Assembly (NCBI GenBank): GCA_017509065.1
Contig: JAFWQM010000134.1
Location: 1-64,000, forward strand
Direction: 5' to 3'
Length of the DNA: 64,000 nt
From: Clostridia bacterium
GTDB lineage: Bacteria > Bacillota_A > Clostridia > Christensenellales > Aristaeellaceae
The notes beneath the pieces are model-generated. The model searched no databases. It was not told the DNA's origin and worked only from the letters and a program-made list of their open reading frames with translations. Both the position numbers and the translations under genes were made by a program. Below, piece by piece: positions 25,860-34,761 of this stretch (positions are counted from its first letter, which is position 1; each line of letters starts with the position of its first letter).

Positions 25860-26666
25860 TCAATAAAAAATAGAGTATTCTTCCTCCCCGTTCTCATCCA
25901 CACGCACCACCACGGCGTCGCGGACGCGGGCGCGCCAGAGAATGAGCTCGTGGAAATTGCCGCCGTTTGCTTCATACTCAGCCACGTAGTTTTCCCATTC
26001 CTCGGTGAATTCTTCGAGGGAGAGGTGGTTTTCCATGATGTAAGCGGCCGCTTCCCTGCCGACGTAACGGAAGTGCCAGGGCTCAAACTTGATGGCGGTG
26101 ATGTCTTCCTTGTCCTCCATATAGCGCAGGACGAAGCCAAATTCGTGGCAGTGCGCTTCCATCCACTGGGCTTCCGCCGTCTTGGCAAATTCCTTGTTCA
26201 TGCCGTCCTTCTTCGTCCAGGCGTAGTTGAGGATGTCCGCGCCCAGGCCGGTCTGATGGTCGCTGGAGCCCGGATAAGCCACCAGCCCGTCGTCGCGGCC
26301 CATTTTCTGCAGGCGGTTGTTGTACATGGTTTTCTGGGTCTGATAGGTGCGGTAAGCGCTTTTCAGGTACAGGGTATAGCCCGCCTCGGACGCGGCGTCG
26401 AACATTTCCGTCAGCGCGTCGCTGGCGGCCTTGCGCAGCTTGGTGGCGCCGGCGTCGCTGGAGCGCTTGACCGTCGTAGCCACCAGGTCGCTGGGCTCGT
26501 AGCCGCTGTCCAGCAAGTGGGTGCGGTTGACCAGCGCGATATACTGATCAAAATCATATATGATTTCCGGTTTAAGGGGATACTCCCACTCCGGCATGTT
26601 TTCCGCCGTAGCGCTGAAAACAAACCCGCACAGCAGCGCCAGGCAGATGATCATTAGTCTTCTCAT
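25860..26666 (-). CDS. VanY-type D-alanyl-D-alanine carboxypeptidase (M15B), copy 2
   Basis: A 268-residue secreted zinc carboxypeptidase that trims the terminal D-Ala from peptidoglycan stems. It has a signal peptide (residues 1-~22). The zinc motif SSDHQTGLGADI matches SxHxxGxAxD, and EPWHFRYVG carries the last His ligand and catalytic region. KSAYRTYQTQKTMYNNR is typical of the family. ATG 26666 overlaps the stop of a second VanY-type gene, so the two are a tandem pair translated together. They share the same layout but are quite diverged, an old duplication. Confidence 0.9.
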   Translation of the reverse strand: MRRLMIICLALLCGFVFSATAENMPEWEYPLKPEIIYDFDQYIALVNRTHLLDSGYEPSDLVATTVKRSSDAGATKLRKAASDALTEMFDAASEAGYTLYLKSAYRTYQTQKTMYNNRLQKMGRDDGLVAYPGSSDHQTGLGADILNYAWTKKDGMNKEFAKTAEAQWMEAHCHEFGFVLRYMEDKEDITAIKFEPWHFRYVGREAAAYIMENHLSLEEFTEEWENYVAEYEANGGNFHELILWRARVRDAVVVRVDENGEEEYSIFY

Positions 26667-27343
26667 GGTGTTTCGTCCCCTTCCGGCCCAACCGTCCACA
26701 CTGCTTCCCGAAGCTGGGCAATGTACGTTTCAAAGGGTATGTCCAGTTGATAAATGACTTTCGCGTGCTCTTTGCCGACAAAACGGATGTGCCACGGCTC
26801 GTAAGCGTAGCCCGTCACGTCCTCCCACTCCGCCTTGTAGCGAATGATGAACCCGAACCGCCAGCAGTTTTCCGCCACCCATTGGCCTTCCGGTGTTTTG
26901 GCAAAAGCGGCGGTGAGCTGGATGTTCTTTTTCGTGCCAAGGTCCATGGCCAGGCCCAGCTGATGCTCGCTGCAGCCGGGCGGGGCGGACACGCGCAGGG
27001 CTTCCTTCTTTCCTTTCAGCTGCACTTTGCGCTCATGGATGGACGCCTGCTGGCCGTAACTCCGATACCCCGACACCGCGCGCAGATACAGCCCTTCCTC
27101 TTTCGCGGCACTGAACATTTCCTCCAGCGCCAGCGCGGCATCGTAGCGCATCCGGGTCGCTTCCCCGCCGCCAAGCACGTTGGGCTCTGTCAGGTCGTTC
27201 GGCACGTAGTCCGACGTTACGGCATACTCCCGGTTGACCAGAAACAGATACCCGCCCAGGGACATATCGTCCACATAAGCGGTCACGGCGGACTGGCCAA
27301 GGGTCAGCAGACTAAGAAGAAGCGAAAGCAGTCGGACAGGCAT
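26663..27343 (-). CDS. VanY-type D-alanyl-D-alanine carboxypeptidase (M15B), copy 1
   Basis: A 226-residue secreted M15B peptidase. The signal peptide covers residues ~1-22. Zinc ligands lie in CSEHQLGLAMDLG and in EPWHIRFVGKEHA, and VSGYRSYGQQASIHERK matches the substrate-side motif. It lies 8 bases downstream of hflX and overlaps the second VanY gene by four bases. There are no vanX, vanH or ligase genes, so this is cell-wall maturation rather than vancomycin resistance. Confidence 0.88.
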   Translation of the reverse strand: MPVRLLSLLLSLLTLGQSAVTAYVDDMSLGGYLFLVNREYAVTSDYVPNDLTEPNVLGGGEATRMRYDAALALEEMFSAAKEEGLYLRAVSGYRSYGQQASIHERKVQLKGKKEALRVSAPPGCSEHQLGLAMDLGTKKNIQLTAAFAKTPEGQWVAENCWRFGFIIRYKAEWEDVTGYAYEPWHIRFVGKEHAKVIYQLDIPFETYIAQLREAVWTVGPEGDETP

Positions 27344-27351
27344 GAAACCTC

Positions 27352-29133
27352 CTACTTTATCAAGAGTTCTCCGTATTTCGCCATGACCTGTCCCGCGGCG
27401 TCCTGGGGCAGCATAACGGTGACGCGGGTGCCGGTGTCCTCATAGTCTTCGGACAGAACGCGGCCTTTCTGACGCAGTTCATTGATGACGCCATGCTGGG
27501 CGAAGGGCACCAGCAGGGTCATTTCCTGCTCCGCCTTGCGGAGCTCCGCGGCGATGGCGGAAAGCAGCCGGTCGATCCCCGCGCCGGTCTTGGCGGAAAT
27601 GTGCAGCGCGCCGGGCATGATGGGCAGAATATCCTGATCGGCGGGCACCAGGTCGCACTTGTTCAGCACGTCGATGCGGGGCTGAGTATCCGCGCCGATT
27701 TGAGCCAGCACTTCCTCCACCACTTCATGCTGTTTCGGCGTGTCGGGGCTGGAACCGTCGGACACGATCACTAAAAGATCAGATAAAGCCGCTTCCTCCA
27801 GCGTGGATTTGAACGCCTCCACCAGGTCATGGGGCAGCTTGCTGATAAAGCCCACCGTGTCCACCAGCAGGAATTCTCCGCCGTCTGGAAGCTCCACCCG
27901 TCGGGAAACCGCGTCCAGCGTGGCGAACAGCTTGTTTTCCACGTATACGCCCGCGTCAGTGATCTTGTTCAATAAGGTGGATTTCCCCGTGTTGGTGTAG
28001 CCCACGAGGGACACAATCGGGATGGCGTTCTTTTCCCGGCTCTTGCGGCGAAGCTGGCGCTGCTTTTGCAGGGCATCCAATTCCTGCTTTAACCGGGTAA
28101 TTTGCTCCCGGATACGGCGGCGGTCGATTTCCAGCTTGGTTTCGCCGGGGCCGCGGGTGCCGATGCCGCCGCCAAGGCGGCTCAAAATCAACCCCTGGCC
28201 GATCAGGCGGCCCGAGCGGTATTTGAGCTGAGCCAGCTGCACCTGCAGTTTGCCTTCGCCACTCTGTGCTCTTTGCGCGAAAATGTCTAAAATCAGGGTG
28301 GTGCGGTCAACGACCTTGACGCCGATAATATCTTCCAGGTTCCGGGTCTGCGCGCCGGTCAGTTCGTCGTCGAAGATCACCACGTCTGCTTCGTATGCCT
28401 GGGCTTCCAGCTGCAATTCCTGGGCCTTGCCGCTGCCCACGAAGGTGGCGGTATCAGGCTTTGGCCGCTTTTGGAAGAACCGAGCCACCACCTGCGCCCC
28501 GGCGCTTTCCGCCAGCGCGGCCAGTTCGTCCAGGCTCTTTTCGCTGTCGATGCCGACGAGGATCGCTTTCTCCGGCGGCTCAGCAGTATCGGGATCGTCG
28601 CCCTGCAATACCCGCCTGTCGGACAGTTCGATTTCCCGCATCCAGGCTTCCTGGGGAAGCTTTTTCAGGGGATAGATCTCCGTTTCTTCCACGCCCGGCA
28701 CACCGTTCACTTTTTCGGTCAGGAACGCAGCGCTGACGCCAGTGATATGTCCGTCCTCCACCACGCCCACGGCGCACATACTGTCCAGCATCATGGAGCG
28801 CAAGGCGGCGATGTCCACGTCGGACAGCTTCGCGCTGCCGCCCGGATGGGTGTGGATGCAGCGAACGCAGGACAGCCGCTTGCTGTTCCGGCGCAGGCGC
28901 AGATCCATCAGCGGCACGCTGTCGATCACGCCCACAATCACGTCCAGCACGTCTCCATCCCGGCTCACGTACACCGCGATTTCCCGGTTCAAAGCGCACG
29001 AATGCCGCGCAAGCTCTGTCAGGAGGTCGCGCGGCGCGTATTCGTTCCATTCAAAGGGACAGTCGTAGATCGCTTTCAGTTCCGCCAATTGCGAATCCCG
29101 AATGCCCGTTATGTTTCCATGTATATCCGGCAT
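27352..29133 (-). CDS. hflX: GTPase HflX with an N-terminal JAMM-like extension
   Basis: A 593-residue protein. From ~190 onward it is HflX, the ribosome-binding GTPase linked to rescue of stalled 70S or 50S particles: the N-terminal HflX domain (FVGSGKAQEL, LGGGIGTRGPGETKLEIDRR) and G domain with Walker A GYTNTGKST (378-386) and VDTVGFISKLPHDLVE. The first ~125 residues are extra compared with the usual ~430. They contain His94-x-His96-x7-Ser104-x2-Asp107 (HTHPGGSAKLSDVD), which fits the JAMM/MPN metalloprotease motif, with Glu51 as a possible partner. The start follows AGAAGGAGACACA. It lies 28 bases after iscU. Confidence 0.9.
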   Translation of the reverse strand: MPDIHGNITGIRDSQLAELKAIYDCPFEWNEYAPRDLLTELARHSCALNREIAVYVSRDGDVLDVIVGVIDSVPLMDLRLRRNSKRLSCVRCIHTHPGGSAKLSDVDIAALRSMMLDSMCAVGVVEDGHITGVSAAFLTEKVNGVPGVEETEIYPLKKLPQEAWMREIELSDRRVLQGDDPDTAEPPEKAILVGIDSEKSLDELAALAESAGAQVVARFFQKRPKPDTATFVGSGKAQELQLEAQAYEADVVIFDDELTGAQTRNLEDIIGVKVVDRTTLILDIFAQRAQSGEGKLQVQLAQLKYRSGRLIGQGLILSRLGGGIGTRGPGETKLEIDRRRIREQITRLKQELDALQKQRQLRRKSREKNAIPIVSLVGYTNTGKSTLLNKITDAGVYVENKLFATLDAVSRRVELPDGGEFLLVDTVGFISKLPHDLVEAFKSTLEEAALSDLLVIVSDGSSPDTPKQHEVVEEVLAQIGADTQPRIDVLNKCDLVPADQDILPIMPGALHISAKTGAGIDRLLSAIAAELRKAEQEMTLLVPFAQHGVINELRQKGRVLSEDYEDTGTRVTVMLPQDAAGQVMAKYGELLIK

Positions 29134-29161
29134 TGTGTCTCCTTCTGTAACCGGAAGGAAA

Positions 29162-29545
29162 TCAGTCGATGGCTTCCTCCGGATGATTCTTCAGATAGTC
29201 CTCCACCGCCGCGTGGATGGCTTCCTCCGCCAGCAGGGAACAGTGCATCTTCACCGGGGGCAGGCCGTCCAGCGCTTCCGCCACGGCTTTGTTGGTGAGA
29301 GCCAGGGCTTCCTTCAAGGTCTTGCCCTTGACCATTTCCGTCGCCATGGACGATGTGGCAATCGCCGCGCCGCAGCCGAAGGTCTTGAACTTCACGTCCT
29401 CGATGATGCCGTTTTCCACCTTCAGGTACATGCGCATGATGTCGCCGCACTTGGCGTTTCCCACCGTGCCTACGCCGTTCGCATCCGGGATTTCGCCCAC
29501 GTTGCGGGGGTTTTCAAAGTGATCCATAACTTTTTCGCTATACAT
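29162..29545 (-). CDS. iscU: Fe-S cluster scaffold IscU/NifU-N
   Basis: A 127-residue scaffold that receives sulfur from IscS and assembles Fe-S clusters. It begins MYSEKVMDHFENPRNVGEI, typical of IscU/NifU. Three conserved cysteines are present: Cys33 (AKCGD), Cys58 (FGCGAA) and Cys102 (MHCSLL). The start follows AGAAGGAGAATCCGCC. It is downstream of iscR-iscS, but a perfect 21-bp hairpin (repeat copy B) separates iscS from iscU and may lower its transcription. There is no hscA, hscB or fdx, as usual in Clostridia. Confidence 0.93.
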   Translation of the reverse strand: MYSEKVMDHFENPRNVGEIPDANGVGTVGNAKCGDIMRMYLKVENGIIEDVKFKTFGCGAAIATSSMATEMVKGKTLKEALALTNKAVAEALDGLPPVKMHCSLLAEEAIHAAVEDYLKNHPEEAID

Positions 29546-29580
29546 GGCGGATTCTCCTTCTTATTTGGATGTAAATTGTT

Positions 29581-29655
29581 TGTGGGGGGAACCGCTCTTT
29601 GGAGGCCAAAGAGCGGTTCCCCCCACACCCCTTTCCGAGAAAGCCATAAAGGGAA
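29581..29655. repeat. dispersed hairpin repeat, copy B, between iscS and iscU
   Basis: TGTGGGGGGAACCGCTCTTTG pairs perfectly over 21 bp with CAAAGAGCGGTTCCCCCCACA (29581-29627) around a 5-base loop, followed by CCCCTTTCCGAGAAAGCCAT. The same core occurs at 12153 and 40134. On either strand it would make a very stable RNA hairpin, though no U-run follows directly. Confidence 0.85.
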
Positions 29656-29693
29656 GCAGGCAAAAACACTCCATCCTCCATCGAGCACTACTT

Positions 29694-30872
29694 TTATTTC
29701 TTTCCATTCATAAAATCATCAAACATGGGACTCATAGACCGCAGATTCTCCACGATCTTTGGCAGCACCCGCAGCACTTCGTCCACTTCCTCTTCGGTGG
29801 TCGTGTCGGTGAGGCTCAGGCGCAGGCTGCCGTGTGCCACCTCATGGGGCAGGCCGATGGCCAGCAGCACATGAGAAGGGTCGAGGCTGCCGCTGGTGCA
29901 CGCGGAGCCAGATGACCCCGCGATGCCCGCCAGGTCGAGGCGCAGCAGCATGGCTTCGCCCTCGATATACTGGATGGAAACGTTCACGTTGTTGGGCAGC
30001 CGGTGCAGCGGATGGCCGTTCAGGCGGGTGTAGGGGATAGTATCCAGAATGCCCTTGATCAGCTTGTCCCGCAGGTAGGTTTCCCGGATGCCGTTTTCTT
30101 CCAGATTGTTGAGCGCCTTCGCCAGCGCCGCCGCGGTGCCCACGATGCCGGGCACGTTTTCGGTGGTGGCGCGTCTCCCCCGCTCCTGCGCGCCGCCGTG
30201 CAGGAACTGGTCCACCTTGGTGCCGGTGCGGATGTACAGCGCGCCAACGCCCTTGGGGCCGTGGAATTTGTGGCCGGAGAGCGAAAGCATGTCCACGTTC
30301 CAGGCGTCCACGTTCACGGGAATCGCGCCCACCGCCTGCACCGCGTCGCAGTGGAAGGGGATTTTGTGGGCTTTGGCGATCTTGCCGATTTCGGGAATCG
30401 GCTCGATGGTGCCGATCTCGTTGTTCGCCGCCATGATGGTAATCAAGATGGTTTTATCGGTGATGGCCGCTTCCACGTCGGCGGGGTTCACCAGGCCGTA
30501 TTCGTCCACGGGCAGGTAAGTCACTTCAAAGCCCTGCTTTTCCAGCCATTGGCAGGTGTGCAGCACGGCGTGATGCTCGATCTGGCTGGTGATGATGTGG
30601 TTGCCCTTCTTCCGGTTGGCGAAGGCCGTGCCCTTGATAGCCCAGTTGTCGCTCTCCGAACCGCCGGAAGTGAAATAAATCTCGGCGGGCTTGGCGCCCA
30701 GGGCGTCCGCCACGGTGCGGCGGGCTTCCTCCAGCAGCTTCCGGGCGTCCCGGCCCGTGGAATGAATGCTGGATGCGTTGCCGAAATGCTCCCCAAAGCA
30801 GGGCAGCATGGCAGCCAGCGCTTCGGGACAGATGGCAGTGGTGGCGGCGTTGTCCAGATAAATGCGGTTCAT
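29694..30872 (-). CDS. iscS: cysteine desulfurase IscS/NifS
   Basis: A 392-residue PLP enzyme that takes sulfur from cysteine for Fe-S assembly. The start MNRIYLDNAATT follows AGGAGAGTCGATGCT; an upstream in-frame start at 30902 lacks this. The PLP lysine is Lys202 in LSGHKFHGPKG, His100-His101 stack in QIEHHAVL, and the catalytic Cys325 sits in SGSACTSGS, the short-loop NifS/IscS (group I) form. It follows iscR by about 24 bases and precedes iscU, giving the minimal clostridial isc operon. Confidence 0.94.
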   Translation of the reverse strand: MNRIYLDNAATTAICPEALAAMLPCFGEHFGNASSIHSTGRDARKLLEEARRTVADALGAKPAEIYFTSGGSESDNWAIKGTAFANRKKGNHIITSQIEHHAVLHTCQWLEKQGFEVTYLPVDEYGLVNPADVEAAITDKTILITIMAANNEIGTIEPIPEIGKIAKAHKIPFHCDAVQAVGAIPVNVDAWNVDMLSLSGHKFHGPKGVGALYIRTGTKVDQFLHGGAQERGRRATTENVPGIVGTAAALAKALNNLEENGIRETYLRDKLIKGILDTIPYTRLNGHPLHRLPNNVNVSIQYIEGEAMLLRLDLAGIAGSSGSACTSGSLDPSHVLLAIGLPHEVAHGSLRLSLTDTTTEEEVDEVLRVLPKIVENLRSMSPMFDDFMNGKK

Positions 30873-30895
30873 AGCATCGACTCTCCTATCTGTTA

Positions 30896-31306
30896 TCAAC
30901 AAAGGTTGTTTTCTACCATATCCGCCAGGGTGATGCTGTCCAGCAGGCCGTTCACCTGTCCGGTGAGATAGGCCCAGACACCCTTGGCGGGGCAGTGGCC
31001 GCTGCGTTCGCAGGTGTGCTCCGGTTCGCTGACGCAGTCGGAAAAATTCAGCGGCCCTTCCATGGCTTCAATGATATCGCGGGCGGTGATAGCGGCAGGC
31101 TCCCGGCTGAGCTGGTAGCCGCCCTGTGCCCCGCGCACGGACTTGACCAGGTCGGCCCGGCGCAGCGTACCTAAAAGCTGCTCCAGATACGCCTCCGGCG
31201 TGCCCAGCGCGGAAAACGCCTTCAGGCTCTGAGGCCCTTCTCCCTCGTGCTGGGCCAGGAAAATCATGGCATACAGGCCGTATTTCCCCCGAGTTGACAG
31301 CTTCAT
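30896..31306 (-). CDS. iscR: Rrf2-family Fe-S regulator IscR
   Basis: A 136-residue winged-helix repressor. MKLSTRGKYGLYAMIFLAQH is the Rrf2/IscR N-terminus, and VRGAQGGYQLSREP forms the wing. Three cysteines, Cys91, Cys99 and Cys105 (DCVSEPEHTCERSGHC), are spaced as in IscR and would hold a [2Fe-2S] cluster. As first gene of the isc operon it probably represses its own promoter when clusters are plentiful. Confidence 0.9.
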   Translation of the reverse strand: MKLSTRGKYGLYAMIFLAQHEGEGPQSLKAFSALGTPEAYLEQLLGTLRRADLVKSVRGAQGGYQLSREPAAITARDIIEAMEGPLNFSDCVSEPEHTCERSGHCPAKGVWAYLTGQVNGLLDSITLADMVENNLC

Positions 31307-31356
31307 GAAAGACCTCCTCTCTGAATCCCGACTGTTTTCATCGGGTATCCTGCGTA

Positions 31357-31385
31357 ACTATACCATGAACCGCCGCAATTGTCAA
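31357..31385 (-). promoter_or_regulatory. isc operon promoter
   Basis: The minus strand has TTGACA (31385-31380), a 17-base spacer and TATAGT (31362-31357), about 50 bases before iscR. Downstream of the -10, CCCGATGAAAACAGTCGGG is a small inverted repeat that could be an operator or leader hairpin. Confidence 0.82.
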
Positions 31386-31391
31386 TCATCT

Positions 31392-31438
31392 TTTTAAAAA
31401 AGAAAAATCATCTGCCTCGATGAAGATGGCAGATGATT
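31392..31438 (-). terminator. terminator after dnaB
   Basis: On the minus strand AATCATCTGCC and GGCAGATGATT form an 11-bp stem followed by TTTCTTTTTT. It ends the yybS-rplI-dnaB transcript and stands just upstream of the isc promoter. Confidence 0.88.
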
Positions 31439-31499
31439 CCTCTGTCAGTACAATTTGTATGGGGCAAAATACTATTCGACCGGTCAATGACCGCGGATG

Positions 31500-32849
31500 T
31501 CACGCTTCACTGGCCAGGTTGTCAAACAGCGTATATTCGCCAAGCCAGGCCAGCTTCACCGTGCCCAGGGGGCCGTTCCTCTGCTTGGCGACAATGACCT
31601 CGGCGATGTTGTCCGGAACCTGTTCGTCGCGTTTGTAGTAAGCCTCACGGTGCAGGAACATTACCACGTCGGCGTCCTGCTCGATGGAACCGGAGTCGCG
31701 CAGGTCGCTCAGCATGGGGCGGATACCGCTACCGCCGCGTTTTTCATTGGCGCGGGACAGCTGGGCGCACGCCACCAGCGGCACTTTCAGTTCCTGGGCG
31801 ATTGCCTTGAGGCTCCTGGAAATATTGCTGACCTCCACCTGTCGGCTTTCCGCCTTGCTGTCTGAACCCATGAGCTGCAGGTAGTCCACCACGATCAGAT
31901 CCAGCCCGTGATCCATCATCTGCCGCCTGCAGCGGGAGCGCAGCTGTCCGGGCGTGAGGCCCGAAGTGTCGTCGATATACATTTCGCTGGCGGCGAGGGG
32001 GGCCAGGGTGCGGGCCAGCTTCATCCAATCCTCATCCCGGAGCTGTCCCCGGCGCACAAGCTGCATGTTCACCCGCGCGTCGCCGCACAGGATGCGCATG
32101 GCGATCTGCTCCCGGGGCATTTCCAGCGAGAACACCGCCACCTTGAAGCCCTTGCGCACAGCGTGAGTCGCCATGTTGATGGCGAAGGAGGTCTTTCCCA
32201 TGGACGGGCGTGCGCCGACCAGCACCAGCTCGCCGCCGTGGAGGCCGGTGAGCAGGTTGTCCAGACTGTAAAAGCCGGTGGGCACGCCGCTGACGCCGCC
32301 CTTGAGACGGGCCAGCTCTTCCATCTGCTCATAGGTTCGGGTGAGCACGTCGCGGATATGCTGCAGCTCCTCGCCCACATCGCGCTGCATCACGATGTCG
32401 AAAATCTTTTTTTCGGCCATGGACAGCACCTGAGGCAGTTCCTGCTCCTGGGCATAGCTGGCCTGGGAGATTTCCCCGGACGCGGTGATCAGCCGCCGCA
32501 GCGTGGACTTTTCCGCCACGATGCGGATGTAGTCCTTCACGTTGGTGGTAGTGGGGACAAACTGGGTCAGCTCGATCAGGTATTCAATGCCGCCGACGCC
32601 GGGCAGCGTGCCGCGCCTGGCGAGTTCCGCGTTCATCGTTACCAGGTCGACGGCGGAATGCTGGTCGAAGAGCGTTTTGGCGGCCTCGAAAATCGCCTGG
32701 TGCGCGGGCACATAAAAGTCTTCCTTCACCAGCAATTCAATGGCTGACAGCACCGCGCCGCTGTTTTGCAGCATAGCGCCGAGCACAGAGCGTTCCGCTT
32801 CTGTGCTGTGCGGCGGGATCGGGGCGAAGGAGACGGAGGGAGAGTCCAT
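31500..32849 (-). CDS. dnaB: replicative DNA helicase DnaB
   Basis: A 449-residue hexameric helicase of the replication fork (called DnaC in Bacillus). The N-terminal DnaB domain begins PPHSTEAERSVLGAMLQNSG. The RecA-like core has Walker A GARPSMGKTSFA, Walker B-type LIVVDYLQLM, and the arginine-finger region ACAQLSRANEKR. The start is placed at ATG 32849 (MDSPSVSF) because GGGGAACCACCC precedes it; another ATG six codons earlier has no ribosome-binding site. It lies downstream of rplI, separated by an inverted GGGATTAGGG repeat pair. Confidence 0.95.
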   Translation of the reverse strand: MDSPSVSFAPIPPHSTEAERSVLGAMLQNSGAVLSAIELLVKEDFYVPAHQAIFEAAKTLFDQHSAVDLVTMNAELARRGTLPGVGGIEYLIELTQFVPTTTNVKDYIRIVAEKSTLRRLITASGEISQASYAQEQELPQVLSMAEKKIFDIVMQRDVGEELQHIRDVLTRTYEQMEELARLKGGVSGVPTGFYSLDNLLTGLHGGELVLVGARPSMGKTSFAINMATHAVRKGFKVAVFSLEMPREQIAMRILCGDARVNMQLVRRGQLRDEDWMKLARTLAPLAASEMYIDDTSGLTPGQLRSRCRRQMMDHGLDLIVVDYLQLMGSDSKAESRQVEVSNISRSLKAIAQELKVPLVACAQLSRANEKRGGSGIRPMLSDLRDSGSIEQDADVVMFLHREAYYKRDEQVPDNIAEVIVAKQRNGPLGTVKLAWLGEYTLFDNLASEA

Positions 32850-32879
32850 GGGTGGTTCCCCTTTCATGAAGAAGTGGAA

Positions 32880-32988
32880 AAAGGGATTAGGGAATAGAGA
32901 TTAGGGATTGACGCAAAAAATACTTCTTGCAAAAAGCGTCTGACGGAGTTGCTGTAAACGCCTCTAATCCCTATTCCCTAATCCCTAA
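32880..32988. repeat. GGGATTAGGG-type repeat, inverted pair 2
   Basis: The left arm AGGGATTAGGGAATAGAGAT and TAGGG (from 32882) is matched in reverse by CTCTAATCCCTATTCCCTAA and TCCCT (32963-32986), 25 positions with few mismatches, around a ~55-base centre. It fills the rplI-dnaB gap. Confidence 0.75.
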
Positions 32989-32991
32989 AGC

Positions 32992-33444
32992 TTACCCTTC
33001 CCCGCCCGTGACCCGCAAGGTCATCTTCGCGCTGATCTCGGGGTAGAGCTTCACCACAATGTCGGTTTCGCCCACGGTGCGCACGGGTTCGGCGAGGTCG
33101 ATCTTCTTCTTGTCCACTTCCACGCCATGCTGAGCCAGCAGCGCGGCAGCGATTTGCTCGCCGGTGATGGAGCCGTACAGGCGGCCCTGGCTGCCGCACT
33201 TGGCGACCACCGTGACCACCTTGCCCCGCAGGGACGCGGCTTTCTTTTCCGCGGTCAGGCGGCGCTCGGTTTCACGGGCGCGTTCAGCAGCCTGTTTCTT
33301 TTCCAGTTCCTTGGCCGCGCCGGGAGTGGCGTCGGTGGCGAGGCGGCGCGGGAACAGGAAGTTCCGGGCATAGCCGTCGCTCACGTTTACGATCTCCTGC
33401 TTTTTGCCAACGCCTTTAACGTCTGCCAGCAAAATCACTTTCAT
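32992..33444 (-). CDS. rplI: 50S ribosomal protein L9
   Basis: A 150-residue ribosomal protein. The N-terminal domain [20 protein letters not shown] and [15 protein letters not shown] is diagnostic for L9. A long charged helix and the C-terminal rRNA-binding domain follow at full length. ATG 33444 overlaps the stop of the YybS-like gene (ATGA). Gene order yybS-rplI-dnaB is conserved in Firmicutes, though gdpP (yybT), usually between yybS and rplI, is absent here. Confidence 0.96.
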   Translation of the reverse strand: MKVILLADVKGVGKKQEIVNVSDGYARNFLFPRRLATDATPGAAKELEKKQAAERARETERRLTAEKKAASLRGKVVTVVAKCGSQGRLYGSITGEQIAAALLAQHGVEVDKKKIDLAEPVRTVGETDIVVKLYPEISAKMTLRVTGGEG

Positions 33445-34586
33445 GGAAATATATCCTCCTTTGGTTCCGGCGGCTTGCGCAGCCCCCGGGCATTATTTAA
33501 CTGATCAAAGATCCCGATGAATGTCAGGAACGGGGTGGCCATCAGCAGCAGGGGCACCAGCACCCGCCAGAAACGCCTGGTTCCCCGCCGCTTCTGCATG
33601 AAGTTGATGAACGCCGCGCCCTGGATCATGAACACGCCGGACGCAGCGGCGTACAGCATGATGCCCGCGATTTTCAGCGCGTGCGCATTATTGAGCCGCA
33701 GGACGTAGCCCGCGATCAGCGCCACGCCAACCTGCCAGCCGATGCCCCTGGGCAGGTGCCAGTTCTGGAAAGGCGGCATATCCAAATCCGGGAAGTCCAC
33801 CGGCTGTTTTACACCGGTTTCATCCAGCGGCGTTTCTCGCAGGAACGCGCGCTTTTCCTCCGCCAGATAGCCGAACCGCAGCGGCAGCAGCATGCATCCC
33901 ACACCGCTGAGCAGGCTATGAGACGCGATCAGGTTGGGGATAATCAGCTGCAATTGACCTGTGATCATCGTGCGCACGGAGAGCAGCATGTCCTCCCGTG
34001 CCGCATCGGACAGCGTAAAGCTGTACAGGCCGGACTGCAGCGCGTTTTCCCGCAGGCTTTCTTTCAGGTCGATCAGGCCCATGGAGTAAAACTCGTACAG
34101 CAGCAGATCGCCCATGTCCCAGTTTTTCAGAAAGTCCGCCACGATAACACCCGCCGCGTTGTATAAATCTCCGCCCGTTAACCGCTGGCACACCGCGAAC
34201 ACCGCCGCAAGAGATGCCACGTGTATCCCGATCATGATCGGACAGCTCTTTTTGAAAGGCACCCGCAGCCACACGACAGCCAGAAAAGCGCCAATCACCG
34301 GAATCACATACAGCGAGGAAAGCAACAGCCCTGTCTCGTTCATCAGCGTGGTGAGGGAGGACAGAGCGGTGATCAGGCCAATCAGCATCGGCAGCACACC
34401 GCAGATCATGGTCACCATGCACAGGGCAACAGGCAGCATATATACCGTCAGTATCACCGCGTACACCGCGGGCAGCGGACCTAAGATTTCCCGCCCCGGC
34501 AAAAGGAACAAATAGGGCAGCATCAATAAAACTGAACCGACCACAGCGGCCTTCACCGACCGCACGGCGGGAAGCGGATGTTTCAT
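33441..34586 (-). CDS. yybS: YybS-like DUF2232 membrane protein
   Basis: A polytopic membrane protein of about 381 residues with roughly eight hydrophobic segments. It has the DUF2232/YybS layout: paired N-terminal helices, [14 protein letters not shown], a loop of ~80 residues holding [11 protein letters not shown], then the C-terminal helices. The start is taken at ATG 34586 ([10 protein letters not shown]), 8 bases after GAGG; another ATG at 34607 is possible. It is translationally coupled to rplI. The family's function is unknown. Confidence 0.8.
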   Translation of the reverse strand: MKHPLPAVRSVKAAVVGSVLLMLPYLFLLPGREILGPLPAVYAVILTVYMLPVALCMVTMICGVLPMLIGLITALSSLTTLMNETGLLLSSLYVIPVIGAFLAVVWLRVPFKKSCPIMIGIHVASLAAVFAVCQRLTGGDLYNAAGVIVADFLKNWDMGDLLLYEFYSMGLIDLKESLRENALQSGLYSFTLSDAAREDMLLSVRTMITGQLQLIIPNLIASHSLLSGVGCMLLPLRFGYLAEEKRAFLRETPLDETGVKQPVDFPDLDMPPFQNWHLPRGIGWQVGVALIAGYVLRLNNAHALKIAGIMLYAAASGVFMIQGAAFINFMQKRRGTRRFWRVLVPLLLMATPFLTFIGIFDQLNNARGLRKPPEPKEDIFP

Positions 34587-34639
34587 AAACGGAACCTCAT
34601 CATGCATTCTGGAATAATAGCGTATTATTCACCGCTTAT

Positions 34640-34668
34640 ATTGTACTTTTTCACCCCGGTTTTGTCAA
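34640..34668 (-). promoter_or_regulatory. promoter of yybS-rplI-dnaB
   Basis: The minus strand has TTGACA (34668-34663), a 17-base spacer and TACAAT (34645-34640), about 55 bases before the yybS start. It is close to consensus, as expected for a ribosomal-protein operon. Confidence 0.85.
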
Positions 34669-34709
34669 TGCGGGAGTCAGGGAAAAAACAGCGAGCGTTT
34701 CTCTTCATA

Positions 34710-34745
34710 ATAAAACGCCGAACGGAACCACTCATCCGTCCGGCG
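34710..34745 (-). terminator. terminator of the lipoprotein gene
   Basis: CGCCGGACGGA and TCCGTTCGGCG pair (one G-T) on the minus strand and are followed by TTTTATT, 17 bases after the lipoprotein stop codon. Confidence 0.85.
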
Positions 34746-34761
34746 TAAAAATATGTTTTTT

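Noticed and set aside
25859..26188. N-terminal extension of the RNase H-like gene
   Set aside because: The extra ~110 codons lie wholly within the VanY gene in another frame and have no family match; the start at 25858 is better.
25860..27343. Vancomycin-resistance cluster
   Set aside because: Only VanY-type carboxypeptidases are present; there is no vanH, ligase, vanX or two-component system. They are ordinary cell-wall enzymes.
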